From the NCBI GenBank assembly GCA_017462485.1, contig JAFTRA010000003.1, positions 1 through 64,000 on the forward strand: a stretch of DNA of 64,000 nt, given 5' to 3'. This document shows positions 25,788-36,748 of the stretch, one piece after another (positions within the stretch are counted from its first letter, which is position 1; each line of letters begins with the position of its first letter). The position numbers and the translations under genes are program-made. Below the pieces are notes generated by a model. That model was given only the letters and a program-made list of their open reading frames with translations. It did no database searches and was not told the origin of the DNA. The DNA is from Clostridia bacterium. Its GTDB lineage: Bacteria; Bacillota; Clostridia; Oscillospirales; CAG-272.

Positions 25788-27194
25788 ATGTCGATTTTTC
25801 AAAGAGCTAAAGCAATACCCAAAGAGGAATTGCTTTTCTCAAGAAAAGCTTTTATAAAGCTTATGATTCCGCTCATCATTCAGCAGGTGCTGAACGTCAC
25901 CGTCGGAACGGTTGACTCCATGATGGTTTCTTATGCGGGTGAGGCTGCGGTTTCGGGCGTTTCGCTCGTCAACTCGCTCGACACTCTGCTTATAATATTC
26001 TTTACCGCTCTCGTTACCGGCGGCTCGGTCGTAATTACGCATACGCTTGGCAGAGGTGACGCAGAAGGCATTAAGGAATCCGCAAAGCAGCTCTTATACA
26101 TAGCAACGGCAGGCTCAACGCTCTTGACCGTGACTATCCTTATATTCAGAGGTCCGCTCCTTTATCTTCTTTTCGGAGAGGTTGAGGACGACGTTATGGC
26201 AAGCGCCTCTATTTACTTCTTTTTCGTTGCCCTATCCTTCCCTCTTTTAGCAATCACCTCGAGCGTTGACGCTATGCTTCGCGCCTCGGGAAACACGTTA
26301 ACCTCGCTTCTTGTTTCTCTCGCTATCAATATCATAAACGTATGCGGAAACGCAGTGCTGATAATGGGATTTAATATGGGTGCCGCAGGTGCCGCAATAT
26401 CAACTACGTTTTCACGTCTTGTCGGAACGGTAATTTTGCTCATTATCGCGCATAACAAAAAAAGTCCCGTTCACGTAGAAAAGCTTCTTCACTATAAACC
26501 CGATTTCAAGATAATAAAGAAAATTCTCTACATAGGCGTTCCAAACGGAATTGAAAGCTCAATGTTCCAGTTCGGAAGACTCCTCACACAAACTCTTATT
26601 TCCACTATGGGAACTGCCGTAATAGCTGCAAACGCCGTTGCTCTTACCGTATGCAACTTCCAATATATAATAGGTACGGCTTGCTCGTCGGCAATGGTAA
26701 CCACCGTAGGACGCTGTATAGGCGCGGGGAAAGAGGACCAGGCGAAATACTACTCGCGCTCAATTCTCGCATTTAACTACGTTATGCTGTGGTCGATTAT
26801 CCTCGTTACTATGGCTGTTTTGAGCCCCATCGTTTCGGTTTATAACCTTTCGGGATTCTCCTCGGAGCTTGCGAAGGAGCTTGTTATTTACCATTCAATT
26901 TGTGCCGCTCTTATATGGCCTATCGGCTTTATGCTTCCCTCTTCGTTCAGAGCGGCGGGAGACGTGCGCTTCTCGCTCGTTATTTCTATGATTTCAATGT
27001 GGACTCTCCGTGTTGCCGGAGCTTACGTTCTGGCGCTTGACGTTGTATCCGTGCTCGGACTTTTCTCGTTCCCCGGCTTGGGAATGGGCATTATGGGAGT
27101 CTGGATAGCTATGACTGTTGACTGGGTGTTCCGCGCGGCATTCTTCCTATTCAGATACCTCAGCGGAGGCTGGCTCCGCGCCAATAGAATATAG
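25788..27194 (+). CDS. MATE family efflux transporter
   Basis: A 468-residue membrane protein with twelve predicted helices. Early motifs are IPLIIQQVLNVTVGTVDSMM and the VSGVSL helix, typical of the multidrug and toxin extrusion family (cation-coupled export). It follows the glucosidase gene at 23 bp with GGAGG, so it is probably co-transcribed. The substrate is unknown, and the sugar context may be incidental. Confidence 0.9.
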   Translation: MSIFQRAKAIPKEELLFSRKAFIKLMIPLIIQQVLNVTVGTVDSMMVSYAGEAAVSGVSLVNSLDTLLIIFFTALVTGGSVVITHTLGRGDAEGIKESAKQLLYIATAGSTLLTVTILIFRGPLLYLLFGEVEDDVMASASIYFFFVALSFPLLAITSSVDAMLRASGNTLTSLLVSLAINIINVCGNAVLIMGFNMGAAGAAISTTFSRLVGTVILLIIAHNKKSPVHVEKLLHYKPDFKIIKKILYIGVPNGIESSMFQFGRLLTQTLISTMGTAVIAANAVALTVCNFQYIIGTACSSAMVTTVGRCIGAGKEDQAKYYSRSILAFNYVMLWSIILVTMAVLSPIVSVYNLSGFSSELAKELVIYHSICAALIWPIGFMLPSSFRAAGDVRFSLVISMISMWTLRVAGAYVLALDVVSVLGLFSFPGLGMGIMGVWIAMTVDWVFRAAFFLFRYLSGGWLRANRI

Positions 27195-27391
27195 CTCAAG
27201 AAACAACCGTGAGCGATAACATCAATACCATTCACCTATGCAACAAATACAGAAGAGAAAAAACACCGATGCAGGCAAAATCAGCGCAGATAAGCAAATA
27301 AAGCTTTACATAATTAGCCCTATACAGAGTGAAAGCAATATAAAATGACTCCTTACAGGCTAAAAAATACAACCCTTACCGAGAAAGAAAT

Positions 27392-27426
27392 AAAAACGAG
27401 GAATTTCATAGATTCCTCGTTTTTTT
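27392..27426. terminator. Bidirectional terminator between MATE and AraC genes
   Basis: AACGAGGAAT pairs with ATTCCTCGTT, flanked by an A run on the left and a T run on the right. It separates convergent genes. The rest of 27195-27391 holds nothing recognisable. Confidence 0.85.
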
Positions 27427-27441
27427 ATGGAAAAATTTAAA

Positions 27442-28341
27442 TTATTTGATCTTTTTTCGATATTCGCTCGGAGACGTAGAAAACGTGTTGTTGAAAATTC
27501 TGTTAAAGCCCGATATTTCACTGTAACCAACCTCAAGTGCTATTTGGGCTACGGTCATTTCGGTATTTTGCAAAAGATACTCCGCCCAAGACATTCTGGT
27601 TTTATTTATGTAATTTTTGGGAGAAAGACCTGTGTGCTTTACAAAAAGCCGTCTGAGCGTAGAAACACTGATTTTGCATAAATCCGCAAGCGATTCCTCT
27701 TTAAGCATATCCGAGTTTGAAAGATGCGCATTTATCATATCTACCGCAGGAAGTATCCTTCTGTATTTATCCCTTTTCGGATCTACCGACTTGCTTAAAA
27801 TACCGTTAGTCCTCATATACCTGGCACACGATATAATAAATCTTCCTATGGAAAAAGCAAGTGATATGTCTGTAAATTCATCGTTCGTATCTCCCTGCAT
27901 GATAATTTCCTTTACAAAAGCAGTAAGCTCCGGATTTTCCATGGGCGAGAAAACTCCGCTGAAGGGTATATCTATATTCGCAGCCGATATGGCCTTATCC
28001 GGATCTAACATTCCCGCAAGCTGCATAAGCCTCACGGGATCGAAAAATACCTGCTTCCATCTCGCCGGTGCGCTGCTGTACGATCGAGCATAATGGGGAA
28101 CGTAACGGCAGATAAAGACTATATCTCCTTTCTCGAAGTTATAAAGCCTATCATCGATCTGCATATTTCCTCTGCCCTCAATGCACACGCCAAGCTCATA
28201 CATATCATGGTAATGAAGAAAAGTAATCGGTTTTTGTGGGGTATAAGGCTTCGCGTCGGACACCCAATACGGCTCTTCGTGCGACTCTCTTATATTTCTA
28301 TACCGAATAGGAAGACGCTTCTTTTGAATTGTGTATTCCAT
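27442..28341 (-). CDS. AraC family regulator, divergent from giant protein B
   Basis: A 299-residue regulator. The N-terminal cupin part includes FLHYHDMYELGVCIEGRG and FICRYVPHYARS. The C-terminal double HTH reads LADLCKISVSTLRRLF, then IALEVGYSEISGFNRIF and SPSEYRK. GAGGTG precedes the start. It is transcribed away from the 8.2-kb secreted-protein gene across a 183-bp shared region, which makes it the likely regulator of that gene. Confidence 0.88.
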   Translation of the reverse strand: MEYTIQKKRLPIRYRNIRESHEEPYWVSDAKPYTPQKPITFLHYHDMYELGVCIEGRGNMQIDDRLYNFEKGDIVFICRYVPHYARSYSSAPARWKQVFFDPVRLMQLAGMLDPDKAISAANIDIPFSGVFSPMENPELTAFVKEIIMQGDTNDEFTDISLAFSIGRFIISCARYMRTNGILSKSVDPKRDKYRRILPAVDMINAHLSNSDMLKEESLADLCKISVSTLRRLFVKHTGLSPKNYINKTRMSWAEYLLQNTEMTVAQIALEVGYSEISGFNRIFNNTFSTSPSEYRKKIK

Positions 28342-28524
28342 AATATCACCTCACCTACTGGTAATTATATACCTACCTTTCCGAAAAATCAAGACTTTTT
28401 GAGCGAATTGTCCAAATTGTGACCGATTTTCAGTTGATTTAATTACCGCCGTACGATAGTATTTAGATATAGAAAAATATTATTTTTATTTTAAACAAAA
28501 TATATTACACAAAGGAGAAAACGT

Positions 28525-31500
28525 ATGAAAAAGAAGCTAACGAAAATATCTCTCTTGCTCATCGCTGTTTTGTTGATCGTGTTATCAGCTACCGCAGTGC
28601 TGGTTTCCGCAGAGGATTCCATTGAGCTCAAGGGCGATATGGAAGCCATCACTGCAGCGTTTGACGAAAAATATCTTGTTCAAAGCACCGTAAGGGGCGA
28701 GGACAAGTACGTCGGCGACTATCAGTACACTATGTACTATGACAAAGAGAAGGGACCGATAACAGTAGATTATAACGGTACACCGATAATAATTTACACG
28801 GTCAACCATCCGAAAATCGAAAGAGTTGGAACAGACGAGGACGTTGAAATCATTCAGTCGATGCTGAATAACGGCTACGTCGTCGTTGTTCTCGACTATC
28901 TGGAGAGCGATAAAGCGGTAAGCCCCGCAATAGATTACTCCACTCAGCTTTTCAGAGCTAACCTTGTTTACGGTTGGGGTGAGATTTTCACGAATAAAAC
29001 GCTTTTCCCTGAAGGAAATTATCGCGAAAACTTCCTGGTTCCCTCGGGATGCAACGTTCTTCTTAATCAGGTGTTCTGGGAAACCGACAAGCACTCGGTT
29101 AACGGAACGTTTAACAAGATAGTTGAAAACTGGAACTCGGACTTCCGCGCGACCAAAGGTAATAACCTCGTCAGATGGATGCACACCGATGGCACGAGAA
29201 AAGCCGTGCAAAACGATTTTGACGGAAACGAACCTCTTTGGTACAACGCAAACGGTAAGGTTGACGCAAACGGCGAATATACTTACATAAAGTTCACCAA
29301 AGCCGAGGTTGTAACCGATTGCATAAATCCCGACGGCACTCCGCTCAATATGGATCTTCATATGCATATCGTTTATCATACGAATCCGGAAAATCCCGTT
29401 CCTGTTATGGCTCTCGCCAACTCATCCGGATATCTTACCACGTGCATGACGAATGAGGATGATCTCCGTCCTCACAGTAACGGATTCCTCTACGCCGGAT
29501 ACTCAACAGCGGTATACGATCATCTTTGGGAGCCTATGGGCGAGAACACGTCCTGGGGTTATTACGACGGAGCGAAGGGCGTAAGCAAGGACCATATGAA
29601 TTACTCGCTTAATATCTATAACGACAAACTCGTTAATACCGCCGCTATGCGTTTTCTCCGTTATACCTCGCTTTCGGGAGGCGATACCTATAATTTCAAT
29701 ACAGAAAAAATAGGTGTTTACGGAAATTCCAAGGGCGGTTGGTTTAACTTCCTTGGCGAAGCGATAATCCAGACACCTCTCGTTAAAAACACAGACGCAT
29801 ACACAAGTATAGATGAGCTTGAGGATGCGATATCCTTTGAGCTTGAGAAGCTTCCCGCCGACCGTATGTATGACGGTCATCACGGAGAAACACGTTACAG
29901 CGTAGGCGCAGAAGCTGTAAGCGGTGACGGAGTTACCTTTGCAGCAGGAGAAAAGCAGCCTTGGCTTACGTATAATGGCAAGGAAATAATCTCGGGATGC
30001 CAGGTAACGATACCCGAAAACGGTGGCTCAGAGGAAGATATAACCGAGGGCCATATGCCTATATTCGTAACGAGCAATCTCGCAGACTATCTGGACGCTC
30101 ATTACGGAGTTACCCTCAGAATATACAACGTATGCCGCGAGTTAAATCTACCTCTTCTTCATTTTGAGCTTCCTATAGGACATACGCTCCCAAGCGGTCA
30201 GGATATTAATCATAACGTTGATTCCTACGACGCTTTGATGAAATTTGTAAACTATTATTTGAAAAACGCGCCCATTAACGTTGCTTACGTCACCCCGATG
30301 AACAATGCGGGAAAAGTAAGAGTGACGGACAAAATAACCGTAGCCTTTACAGGCCAGGCAGAGCTTGAGGACGTTCAGAAAATAACCGTTACGGCAGGTG
30401 AAGATACAGTTTCCGGAAGCTGGGAGAAGTCGTTCGGCGGAGTCGTATGGACGTTCACTCCCGACGCGCTCTCCGGTAATACCAAATACACATTGACCGT
30501 ACCGGCAGGCTTCTCGGGAACCAATAATCAACCTACTAAAACCGTTTATGAAGCCTCGTTTATCACCGAATTCGACGTTGCCGCAGAACCTACTTCCGTA
30601 TCCGAAAACGTTTACACGTTCACTGCTCCGTCGTTCACCTCCGGTAACAGCTTTGTATTCCGCTTCAACGTTACTAACGATGCGGCGAACGTTGCCGAGC
30701 TTTATGAAAACGATGCGAACGGAGATCTGCTCGGAAGCGTTAACCTTCGCGGTGCTGGAAGCTATGAAATTGATATAACCGATTACGTTGCGGCTAACTC
30801 CGGAAAGGACATAACTCTCCTTCTTAAAGGAAAGAACTCGGCAGGTAGTGTTCCGCTTGATAATGACACGCTTACCGGTGAGACGCTCAGCGAAGATATA
30901 TCGGTAAACACAACCAACTCAACAGTAATTACGGCATCCTCGATAAACGGTGTTACAGCGCTTGAAGCTAAGGTCACTAAGCCATATAATTATAACTACT
31001 CGAAATACTACAACAATCCTACGAGGATACTCAAATACAACAACGTTACACAAAACTTGTTCTCCAAGGACGACCTCGGTAGGCTCTATACCTTCTCAAT
31101 AGACGTATACGACACTGTTGACAGAGTATTCCAGATAAGACTCCGTAATATGACGGATGAGACAAATCACGAAACTATAGACTACGACTGGGTATTCCGC
31201 ACGTATAAGACAACCGCAAATCAGTGGTCTACTTATACGTTCACCTACAGAGTTTACGAATCCGATTACGGTATTATTTCTCAAAACAAGAACCAGTACC
31301 TTGAACTTTTCGTAGCCCCCGACGGTGATTTGGCTTCCTCCATCTATTTCAAAAATCTCGTGATTTCCGAAGTTATCACCGACATAGACGTTTCTGGAGC
31401 TGCAATAGCGGAGAAGCAGACCCTCGGTGGAGCTTATACTCCCGCTGTATCAGCTTCCCCCTTTGCTATCTACAACGGCGAGACTCTCATAGATGAATAT

Positions 31501-34500
31501 GACAGCTTTACGGCGGCTCTTGCGGCTTACACCTCTGGCTACTCATTAAAGCTTCAATCGGATTACACGTTTACCGACTCTGACGTAAGCGACCAGCTTA
31601 AGAGCTTCACAGAGTTTAATTTTGACCTCGGCTCGTACACTCTTACGTTAGATAACACTAAAAATTCTCCTCTTTGGATTAAAGCAACGAACAAAAACAA
31701 GCTGCAACTCAATCTCTCGGGCGGCGTTATTCTCGTTGGAGATACACCTATCATTTCATATGAGTCTTCCATCTCGGCAGGCTCGGGCAAGAGCGTAGAA
31801 TTAAATCTTGACGGTGTTAAGATAGGTCTTGCCGATAATTCGGGCGCTATCAACATTCTTTCGGGCGTGACGCTTCCCGCAGGACTCAAGCTTGACGCGC
31901 ACGTATCTCTCACAAACTGCGAGCTTGACCTTCCCGACGACAGAAGGGCGCGCGACGCCGCAACTATTCTTCCTACCTCTTCCACGGCGGGACTTGATTT
32001 AAGCTACACGGTTAAGGGCGGAAGCATATATCTCACCTCGGAGAGATGGATAAGCATTCTTAATAACGTTTCCGACGCCGAGTTCCTTGCGGACACGAAC
32101 GGAAATTACACAAAGCTTCTTCTTCCCTCCTCTTACACCTACGAATTGAAGTGCTCCTGCTTCACCGACAGGGGCTACGCATCCTACTCCAAACAGAGCG
32201 AGGAGAGCAATATTACCACCTACAACCTCACCATTCCCGAAAACTCAACCAAATACGGCATTATACCCGAAAGCATTGCAAGCGATTCAAGCTACGTCTT
32301 CATTCTCTTCAAGGACGGAAGCTACGTTTCGGCTCATAAGAACCTTAAGTCCGTTACTCAAGCTGCGGAAAAGCTTATGGCGAGCGCCGGCGAGGATGAG
32401 GTTGCAGAAATACTGTTGACGCAAAATCACAAGGCAACCAATTCGGGCGCAAGCGACGTAGCTTACGGAACCGCGCGCGGAACTATCGTATTTGACCTTG
32501 ACGGACACACACTCACCAGAGGCGGTAACGCTTTGGCAGCAGGAGAAATAAATTCCTCAACTACAACCTATTATAAAACCTCTATCGTTTTCAAAAACGG
32601 AAGAATTGAAACCGCAAAGGGTCTTATGTTCGTTACACACTACCGTTTCTCGACAAGTGGCGTAAAGACCTACGATTTCACCTTTGATAACGTCACCTTT
32701 GGTTATGCGGAGGGCGCTACGTCTCTTAACAACGCATTCTGGAACGTATGGAGCAACAGCCACTTTGCAACAATCTCCAAAACGAATATAACTCTTCGAA
32801 ACTGCACGTTTGACTTTAAAACAAACTCTCCCACAAGTGTTTCGGCTACAACTCTCTTCAAATTTAACGAAAAAGGCGAGCGAGCTGACATAAACCTTGT
32901 TATCGAAGGCGGTGAGATACTCGGAAACGGCGCAAACATAACGTTTGCAAACCCCGATGCGTACGATACGCTCACTCTTGCTCCTAACGAAAATGGTGAG
33001 TATATCAAATTCATCCCGTCAAGTGACAGCGCAACCGCTCCTAACCTCGATAACTTCAGCTTTGCTGACGGAAAGAAGAGAAGCTTTGCGCTTGAAGGCG
33101 GCGAATACGTTATGAAGGAAGAAACTGTTTACGGCGAGATTCCCGCGGAATACCCCGCAAGCACTCACCCCTTCGTAATACTCGTTTACAACAGTGAGAC
33201 CGGAAAATATGAATTCAACCAACTCACTGTTACGGTAAACAACGAAAGCAAGACCATTATTCCTGCATACGATACGTGGAAGGCAGTCACTACGGATATA
33301 CAGTATTATGCAAACGATCCCTCGTCGGACGTTGTTCTTCTCGTAAGAGAAGATTACACAAACACGAATGATGGTTGCGCTGACGGTACGTCGTTCCACT
33401 CCGTAGGCGGTAAGCTCACGGTTGACCTTGGCGGACATACCTTCACACGAGGAGGAAAAACCGTATTCAGCTTTGCTGCGTTTAACACAAGTTTTAACGA
33501 CGCGAGCGGTCAGATAATCATCAAAAACGGTAAGCTTTTAAGTGACGGTGGCGCCATCTTCGTTGGACACAAAAACGCAAAATTGACTGAAGGCTCAACA
33601 AAAACCTGGAACATAACCTTAGAGGACGTTACCTTAGGCTTTGCTGACGGAGCGACAAAGGGCGACTATATGTTCTGGGTAGAGTGGTCCTCCTCAACCC
33701 AGAACAACACTACTGTACAATTCAACGTAACGCTTAACAACTGCACGCTTGATCTTAAAACGAACAACCCCGGCAGCACACCGACTCTGTTCCATTTAAA
33801 GAAAACCTCCGCTTCGGTGTATACCCACGACTTCGAAATCAAGGGCGGTACTATAATCAGCGATAATCTTGCCGGAATTAAGCTTTTCAACAAAGAATCA
33901 AGTGACACAATCACCTACACAAAGAATTCCAACGGTGAATACGTAAAGCTTATCTCTACGACCACCGAGAAGGATGCATCTCACTATAACGGCTCACTTT
34001 CCACCGATGAAGGCGACAAATACTTTGTTGAAGTATCCGACGACGGCGTAAACTCGGTTTACGAGCTTAAGAGCCTTGCGACCGACTACGGAACAGCTTC
34101 CAACACAGCAAAATATCTTTCCGAGCTTGATTATCCCTTCTTCATCTTCCAAGGCGGCGAATTCGTTACGGCGGCTGAAAGTTGGGCAAAGGCGATGAGC
34201 GAAGCCGTTAAGCTCGTTGACGAGGAATCCGAAAGCGAGCTTTCGGTGGAAATAGTTATGCGTCGCGATTATGACGTATACAAGGCGGTAGACGCCGCTA
34301 ACGGCAGAGTTACCTTCAATAAGGCGCGCGGAAAAGTAATCTTCGACCTCTGTGGATATACTATCACTACGGTTGACGGATACCTTATCGACGTATATAT
34401 CAACAATTCCGCCTCCTCAGTGCTCGGTTTCAAATCACACCTTACCGTAAGGAACGGAACAATCCTTAACCTTAGAAAGAAGCTCTGCTCTATAGCGTTC

Positions 34501-36735
34501 GGTCACGAGGGCGAGTCACCCGACGGACAGAAAAAGAACCTCTCGTTCACCTTCGAGAACGTTACCTTTAAGGCAACCGAATACTCGGTAATAAGAGATT
34601 GGGGACACTCGTATAAAACCGGACTTAAGCTTGATTTCGTATTTGACGGATGCACCTACGATTTCAGTGATTCTGTCAAGGGTCTTACTATGCTTTACTT
34701 CGAATCCAATCAAACCTCCGTTAACACAGATGCGGAATTTATCGGCGGCAAGATAATAGCATCGAACGCTAATAATTATACCGTGGTTAATTACGGCGCG
34801 GACGACAGCATAAGATTTACCAAAGATTCCGACGGAAATCATATTACCATAGTTCAGCCCACAAAAAACACAGCTCCCACGTTCACTCTCAAAAACGAAA
34901 AGGGAAAGGATATAACTATCACAACGCTTGGTACGGAAGGATATTACACCGTATATGTATTCAAAGATCCTGTTGAAACGGCTTACGGAGACATTCCTTT
35001 TGACTATTCAAACGAGGAAACCTATCCCTTTGTTGTATTCGGAGAAGACGGTAGCTTCATCGGTGCTTATGCGACACTTCTCGGCACAGGCGCTATGGAT
35101 GCCGCAAAGACGTATCTTACGAAAAACGTATGGAACGGCACGTCATACGGAGCTTCGGAGAAATCCGCAGTAATTCTTATGAGAAGAAATTACACAATGC
35201 AATCGTCTGACACCTACTCCGATTACTCCTATATTGAGGGCTCTGTAACGCTAGATCTTGGAATGCTCACTCTGACGTCAAGAAGCGATGACTATATGTT
35301 CAGCGCCAAGGCAAAATCATGCCCCACCGATGTTTCGGGCGATAGCTTCGAGCTCTTCCCCAGTGTATTTACTGTAAAGAACGGCAATCTCGTATCGGTT
35401 GATAAATCTATTCTCTCCCTCGGAACCGATGGCGCGGACGCCGATATCTCCGGAAAGAACATGTTCTGGCAGTTTGAAAACGTGACCTTCTCTAACACGG
35501 GAACTGCGCAAAATCCAATAATTGATTGCTACCACAGCTCCACTTCTGCCGTAGTTCCGATCAACGTGAGCTTCGACGATTGCGTATTTGATTTAAGCAA
35601 TATCACACAAACTACGAGACAGGTATTTAATATATACACGGGCACGGACGTTCAGCTTAATATAACCGTTTCCGGCGGCGAAATTATAGCTCCCGAAGAT
35701 ATAACTCTTCTTGACGTTTTATATTATAGCAGCTCGACGGGTTCCGATATTGAATTTACACAGAATGAAAACGGATTTATAAAGATAATCACAGATTCGG
35801 TTTATTCAAATTCGGAGGAACTAAACACTTCTCTCGGAAACGCAAGCTTCGTCAAGACCTCATCATCTGATGGAACTAACGTTTATTCACTTGTTCCTAC
35901 ATCGCTCACGAAATTCACGCCAAAAATGAGTATAACCTTAGATAGAAATCTCGTGATGAACGTGTATATTCCTGCGGAAGCGCTAGTTAAGTTTACATTC
36001 AACGGTCAAAACTATGAAAATCTTGATGAAATTGCAAAGAACAAAACAACCATTGACGGCAACGAATATTACCTTATGAAAGCAGAGCTTCCTGCTGCAG
36101 AGGCCGCGTCAACGGTTAAGCTTATAGCTACCGTTTCAGCCGGCGGTATCAGCGCAAACGCAACCTTCTCATTCAGCATTCCAAAGTACGCTGAAAAGGT
36201 AATCGCAGGCTCGAACGAAACCGAAATCAAGCTTGTAAAGGACGTTCTTCTCTACGTCAAATCCGCATACGTCTATTTTGGAACTAATGACCCCGAAGCA
36301 ATCGCAAAAATCAACACGCTCCTCGGTGATTATACGGCAAAGCCCATAGTAGAGGGTAGCTCGGAGAAGCCCACGGCAGCTCTTGCCTCGGTTGCCTTCG
36401 TTCTTAAAGGAACTCCGTCCATGAGATTCTATCTCGCGGATGGCAGAGATGCCAGTGAATACAAGTTCTATATTGACACGAAAGAGGTCAAAACGAAAGT
36501 ATCCGACGACGGAACATACGTTGATATAGACGTATATGCTTACGCGCTTTGCGAAACGGTCACTTACACCGTAGGCGAGGAGTCCGGCAGCTTCCATATA
36601 AACGCATATTATTCCTACGTAAGCGGTGCGGAATACACCGAAGCTGACAAGACAGAGCTCATATCACTCACCGAGTGCTTCTGGAATTATCTCCAGAGCG
36701 CAAGAGCTTACAGAAGCTCGGTAACCGAAGGATAA
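28525..36735 (+). CDS. Giant secreted protein B: alpha/beta-hydrolase-like with repeat modules
   Basis: A 2736-residue secreted protein with a signal peptide (to about residue 29, VSA). Residues about 40-590 look like an alpha/beta-hydrolase: nucleophile elbow VYGNSKGG (Ser at about 402) and a late His in LPIGHTLPSG (about 553). An SbsA-type Ig-like domain follows (about 590-690), then beta-sandwich, carbohydrate-binding-like sequence (about 700-960). Four long modules start at about 1242, 1534, 1853 and 2152 with TxYG, and a partial one lies at about 980; each contains a DL-G-T strand. The last 273 residues match the C-terminal domain of the protein at 3839-10741. AAGGAG precedes the start. 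A secreted esterase or peptidase acting on polymer-bound substrates is plausible but unproven. Confidence 0.85.
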   Translation: MKKKLTKISLLLIAVLLIVLSATAVLVSAEDSIELKGDMEAITAAFDEKYLVQSTVRGEDKYVGDYQYTMYYDKEKGPITVDYNGTPIIIYTVNHPKIERVGTDEDVEIIQSMLNNGYVVVVLDYLESDKAVSPAIDYSTQLFRANLVYGWGEIFTNKTLFPEGNYRENFLVPSGCNVLLNQVFWETDKHSVNGTFNKIVENWNSDFRATKGNNLVRWMHTDGTRKAVQNDFDGNEPLWYNANGKVDANGEYTYIKFTKAEVVTDCINPDGTPLNMDLHMHIVYHTNPENPVPVMALANSSGYLTTCMTNEDDLRPHSNGFLYAGYSTAVYDHLWEPMGENTSWGYYDGAKGVSKDHMNYSLNIYNDKLVNTAAMRFLRYTSLSGGDTYNFNTEKIGVYGNSKGGWFNFLGEAIIQTPLVKNTDAYTSIDELEDAISFELEKLPADRMYDGHHGETRYSVGAEAVSGDGVTFAAGEKQPWLTYNGKEIISGCQVTIPENGGSEEDITEGHMPIFVTSNLADYLDAHYGVTLRIYNVCRELNLPLLHFELPIGHTLPSGQDINHNVDSYDALMKFVNYYLKNAPINVAYVTPMNNAGKVRVTDKITVAFTGQAELEDVQKITVTAGEDTVSGSWEKSFGGVVWTFTPDALSGNTKYTLTVPAGFSGTNNQPTKTVYEASFITEFDVAAEPTSVSENVYTFTAPSFTSGNSFVFRFNVTNDAANVAELYENDANGDLLGSVNLRGAGSYEIDITDYVAANSGKDITLLLKGKNSAGSVPLDNDTLTGETLSEDISVNTTNSTVITASSINGVTALEAKVTKPYNYNYSKYYNNPTRILKYNNVTQNLFSKDDLGRLYTFSIDVYDTVDRVFQIRLRNMTDETNHETIDYDWVFRTYKTTANQWSTYTFTYRVYESDYGIISQNKNQYLELFVAPDGDLASSIYFKNLVISEVITDIDVSGAAIAEKQTLGGAYTPAVSASPFAIYNGETLIDEYDSFTAALAAYTSGYSLKLQSDYTFTDSDVSDQLKSFTEFNFDLGSYTLTLDNTKNSPLWIKATNKNKLQLNLSGGVILVGDTPIISYESSISAGSGKSVELNLDGVKIGLADNSGAINILSGVTLPAGLKLDAHVSLTNCELDLPDDRRARDAATILPTSSTAGLDLSYTVKGGSIYLTSERWISILNNVSDAEFLADTNGNYTKLLLPSSYTYELKCSCFTDRGYASYSKQSEESNITTYNLTIPENSTKYGIIPESIASDSSYVFILFKDGSYVSAHKNLKSVTQAAEKLMASAGEDEVAEILLTQNHKATNSGASDVAYGTARGTIVFDLDGHTLTRGGNALAAGEINSSTTTYYKTSIVFKNGRIETAKGLMFVTHYRFSTSGVKTYDFTFDNVTFGYAEGATSLNNAFWNVWSNSHFATISKTNITLRNCTFDFKTNSPTSVSATTLFKFNEKGERADINLVIEGGEILGNGANITFANPDAYDTLTLAPNENGEYIKFIPSSDSATAPNLDNFSFADGKKRSFALEGGEYVMKEETVYGEIPAEYPASTHPFVILVYNSETGKYEFNQLTVTVNNESKTIIPAYDTWKAVTTDIQYYANDPSSDVVLLVREDYTNTNDGCADGTSFHSVGGKLTVDLGGHTFTRGGKTVFSFAAFNTSFNDASGQIIIKNGKLLSDGGAIFVGHKNAKLTEGSTKTWNITLEDVTLGFADGATKGDYMFWVEWSSSTQNNTTVQFNVTLNNCTLDLKTNNPGSTPTLFHLKKTSASVYTHDFEIKGGTIISDNLAGIKLFNKESSDTITYTKNSNGEYVKLISTTTEKDASHYNGSLSTDEGDKYFVEVSDDGVNSVYELKSLATDYGTASNTAKYLSELDYPFFIFQGGEFVTAAESWAKAMSEAVKLVDEESESELSVEIVMRRDYDVYKAVDAANGRVTFNKARGKVIFDLCGYTITTVDGYLIDVYINNSASSVLGFKSHLTVRNGTILNLRKKLCSIAFGHEGESPDGQKKNLSFTFENVTFKATEYSVIRDWGHSYKTGLKLDFVFDGCTYDFSDSVKGLTMLYFESNQTSVNTDAEFIGGKIIASNANNYTVVNYGADDSIRFTKDSDGNHITIVQPTKNTAPTFTLKNEKGKDITITTLGTEGYYTVYVFKDPVETAYGDIPFDYSNEETYPFVVFGEDGSFIGAYATLLGTGAMDAAKTYLTKNVWNGTSYGASEKSAVILMRRNYTMQSSDTYSDYSYIEGSVTLDLGMLTLTSRSDDYMFSAKAKSCPTDVSGDSFELFPSVFTVKNGNLVSVDKSILSLGTDGADADISGKNMFWQFENVTFSNTGTAQNPIIDCYHSSTSAVVPINVSFDDCVFDLSNITQTTRQVFNIYTGTDVQLNITVSGGEIIAPEDITLLDVLYYSSSTGSDIEFTQNENGFIKIITDSVYSNSEELNTSLGNASFVKTSSSDGTNVYSLVPTSLTKFTPKMSITLDRNLVMNVYIPAEALVKFTFNGQNYENLDEIAKNKTTIDGNEYYLMKAELPAAEAASTVKLIATVSAGGISANATFSFSIPKYAEKVIAGSNETEIKLVKDVLLYVKSAYVYFGTNDPEAIAKINTLLGDYTAKPIVEGSSEKPTAALASVAFVLKGTPSMRFYLADGRDASEYKFYIDTKEVKTKVSDDGTYVDIDVYAYALCETVTYTVGEESGSFHINAYYSYVSGAEYTEADKTELISLTECFWNYLQSARAYRSSVTEG

Positions 36736-36748
36736 GGAGGTAGTAAAA

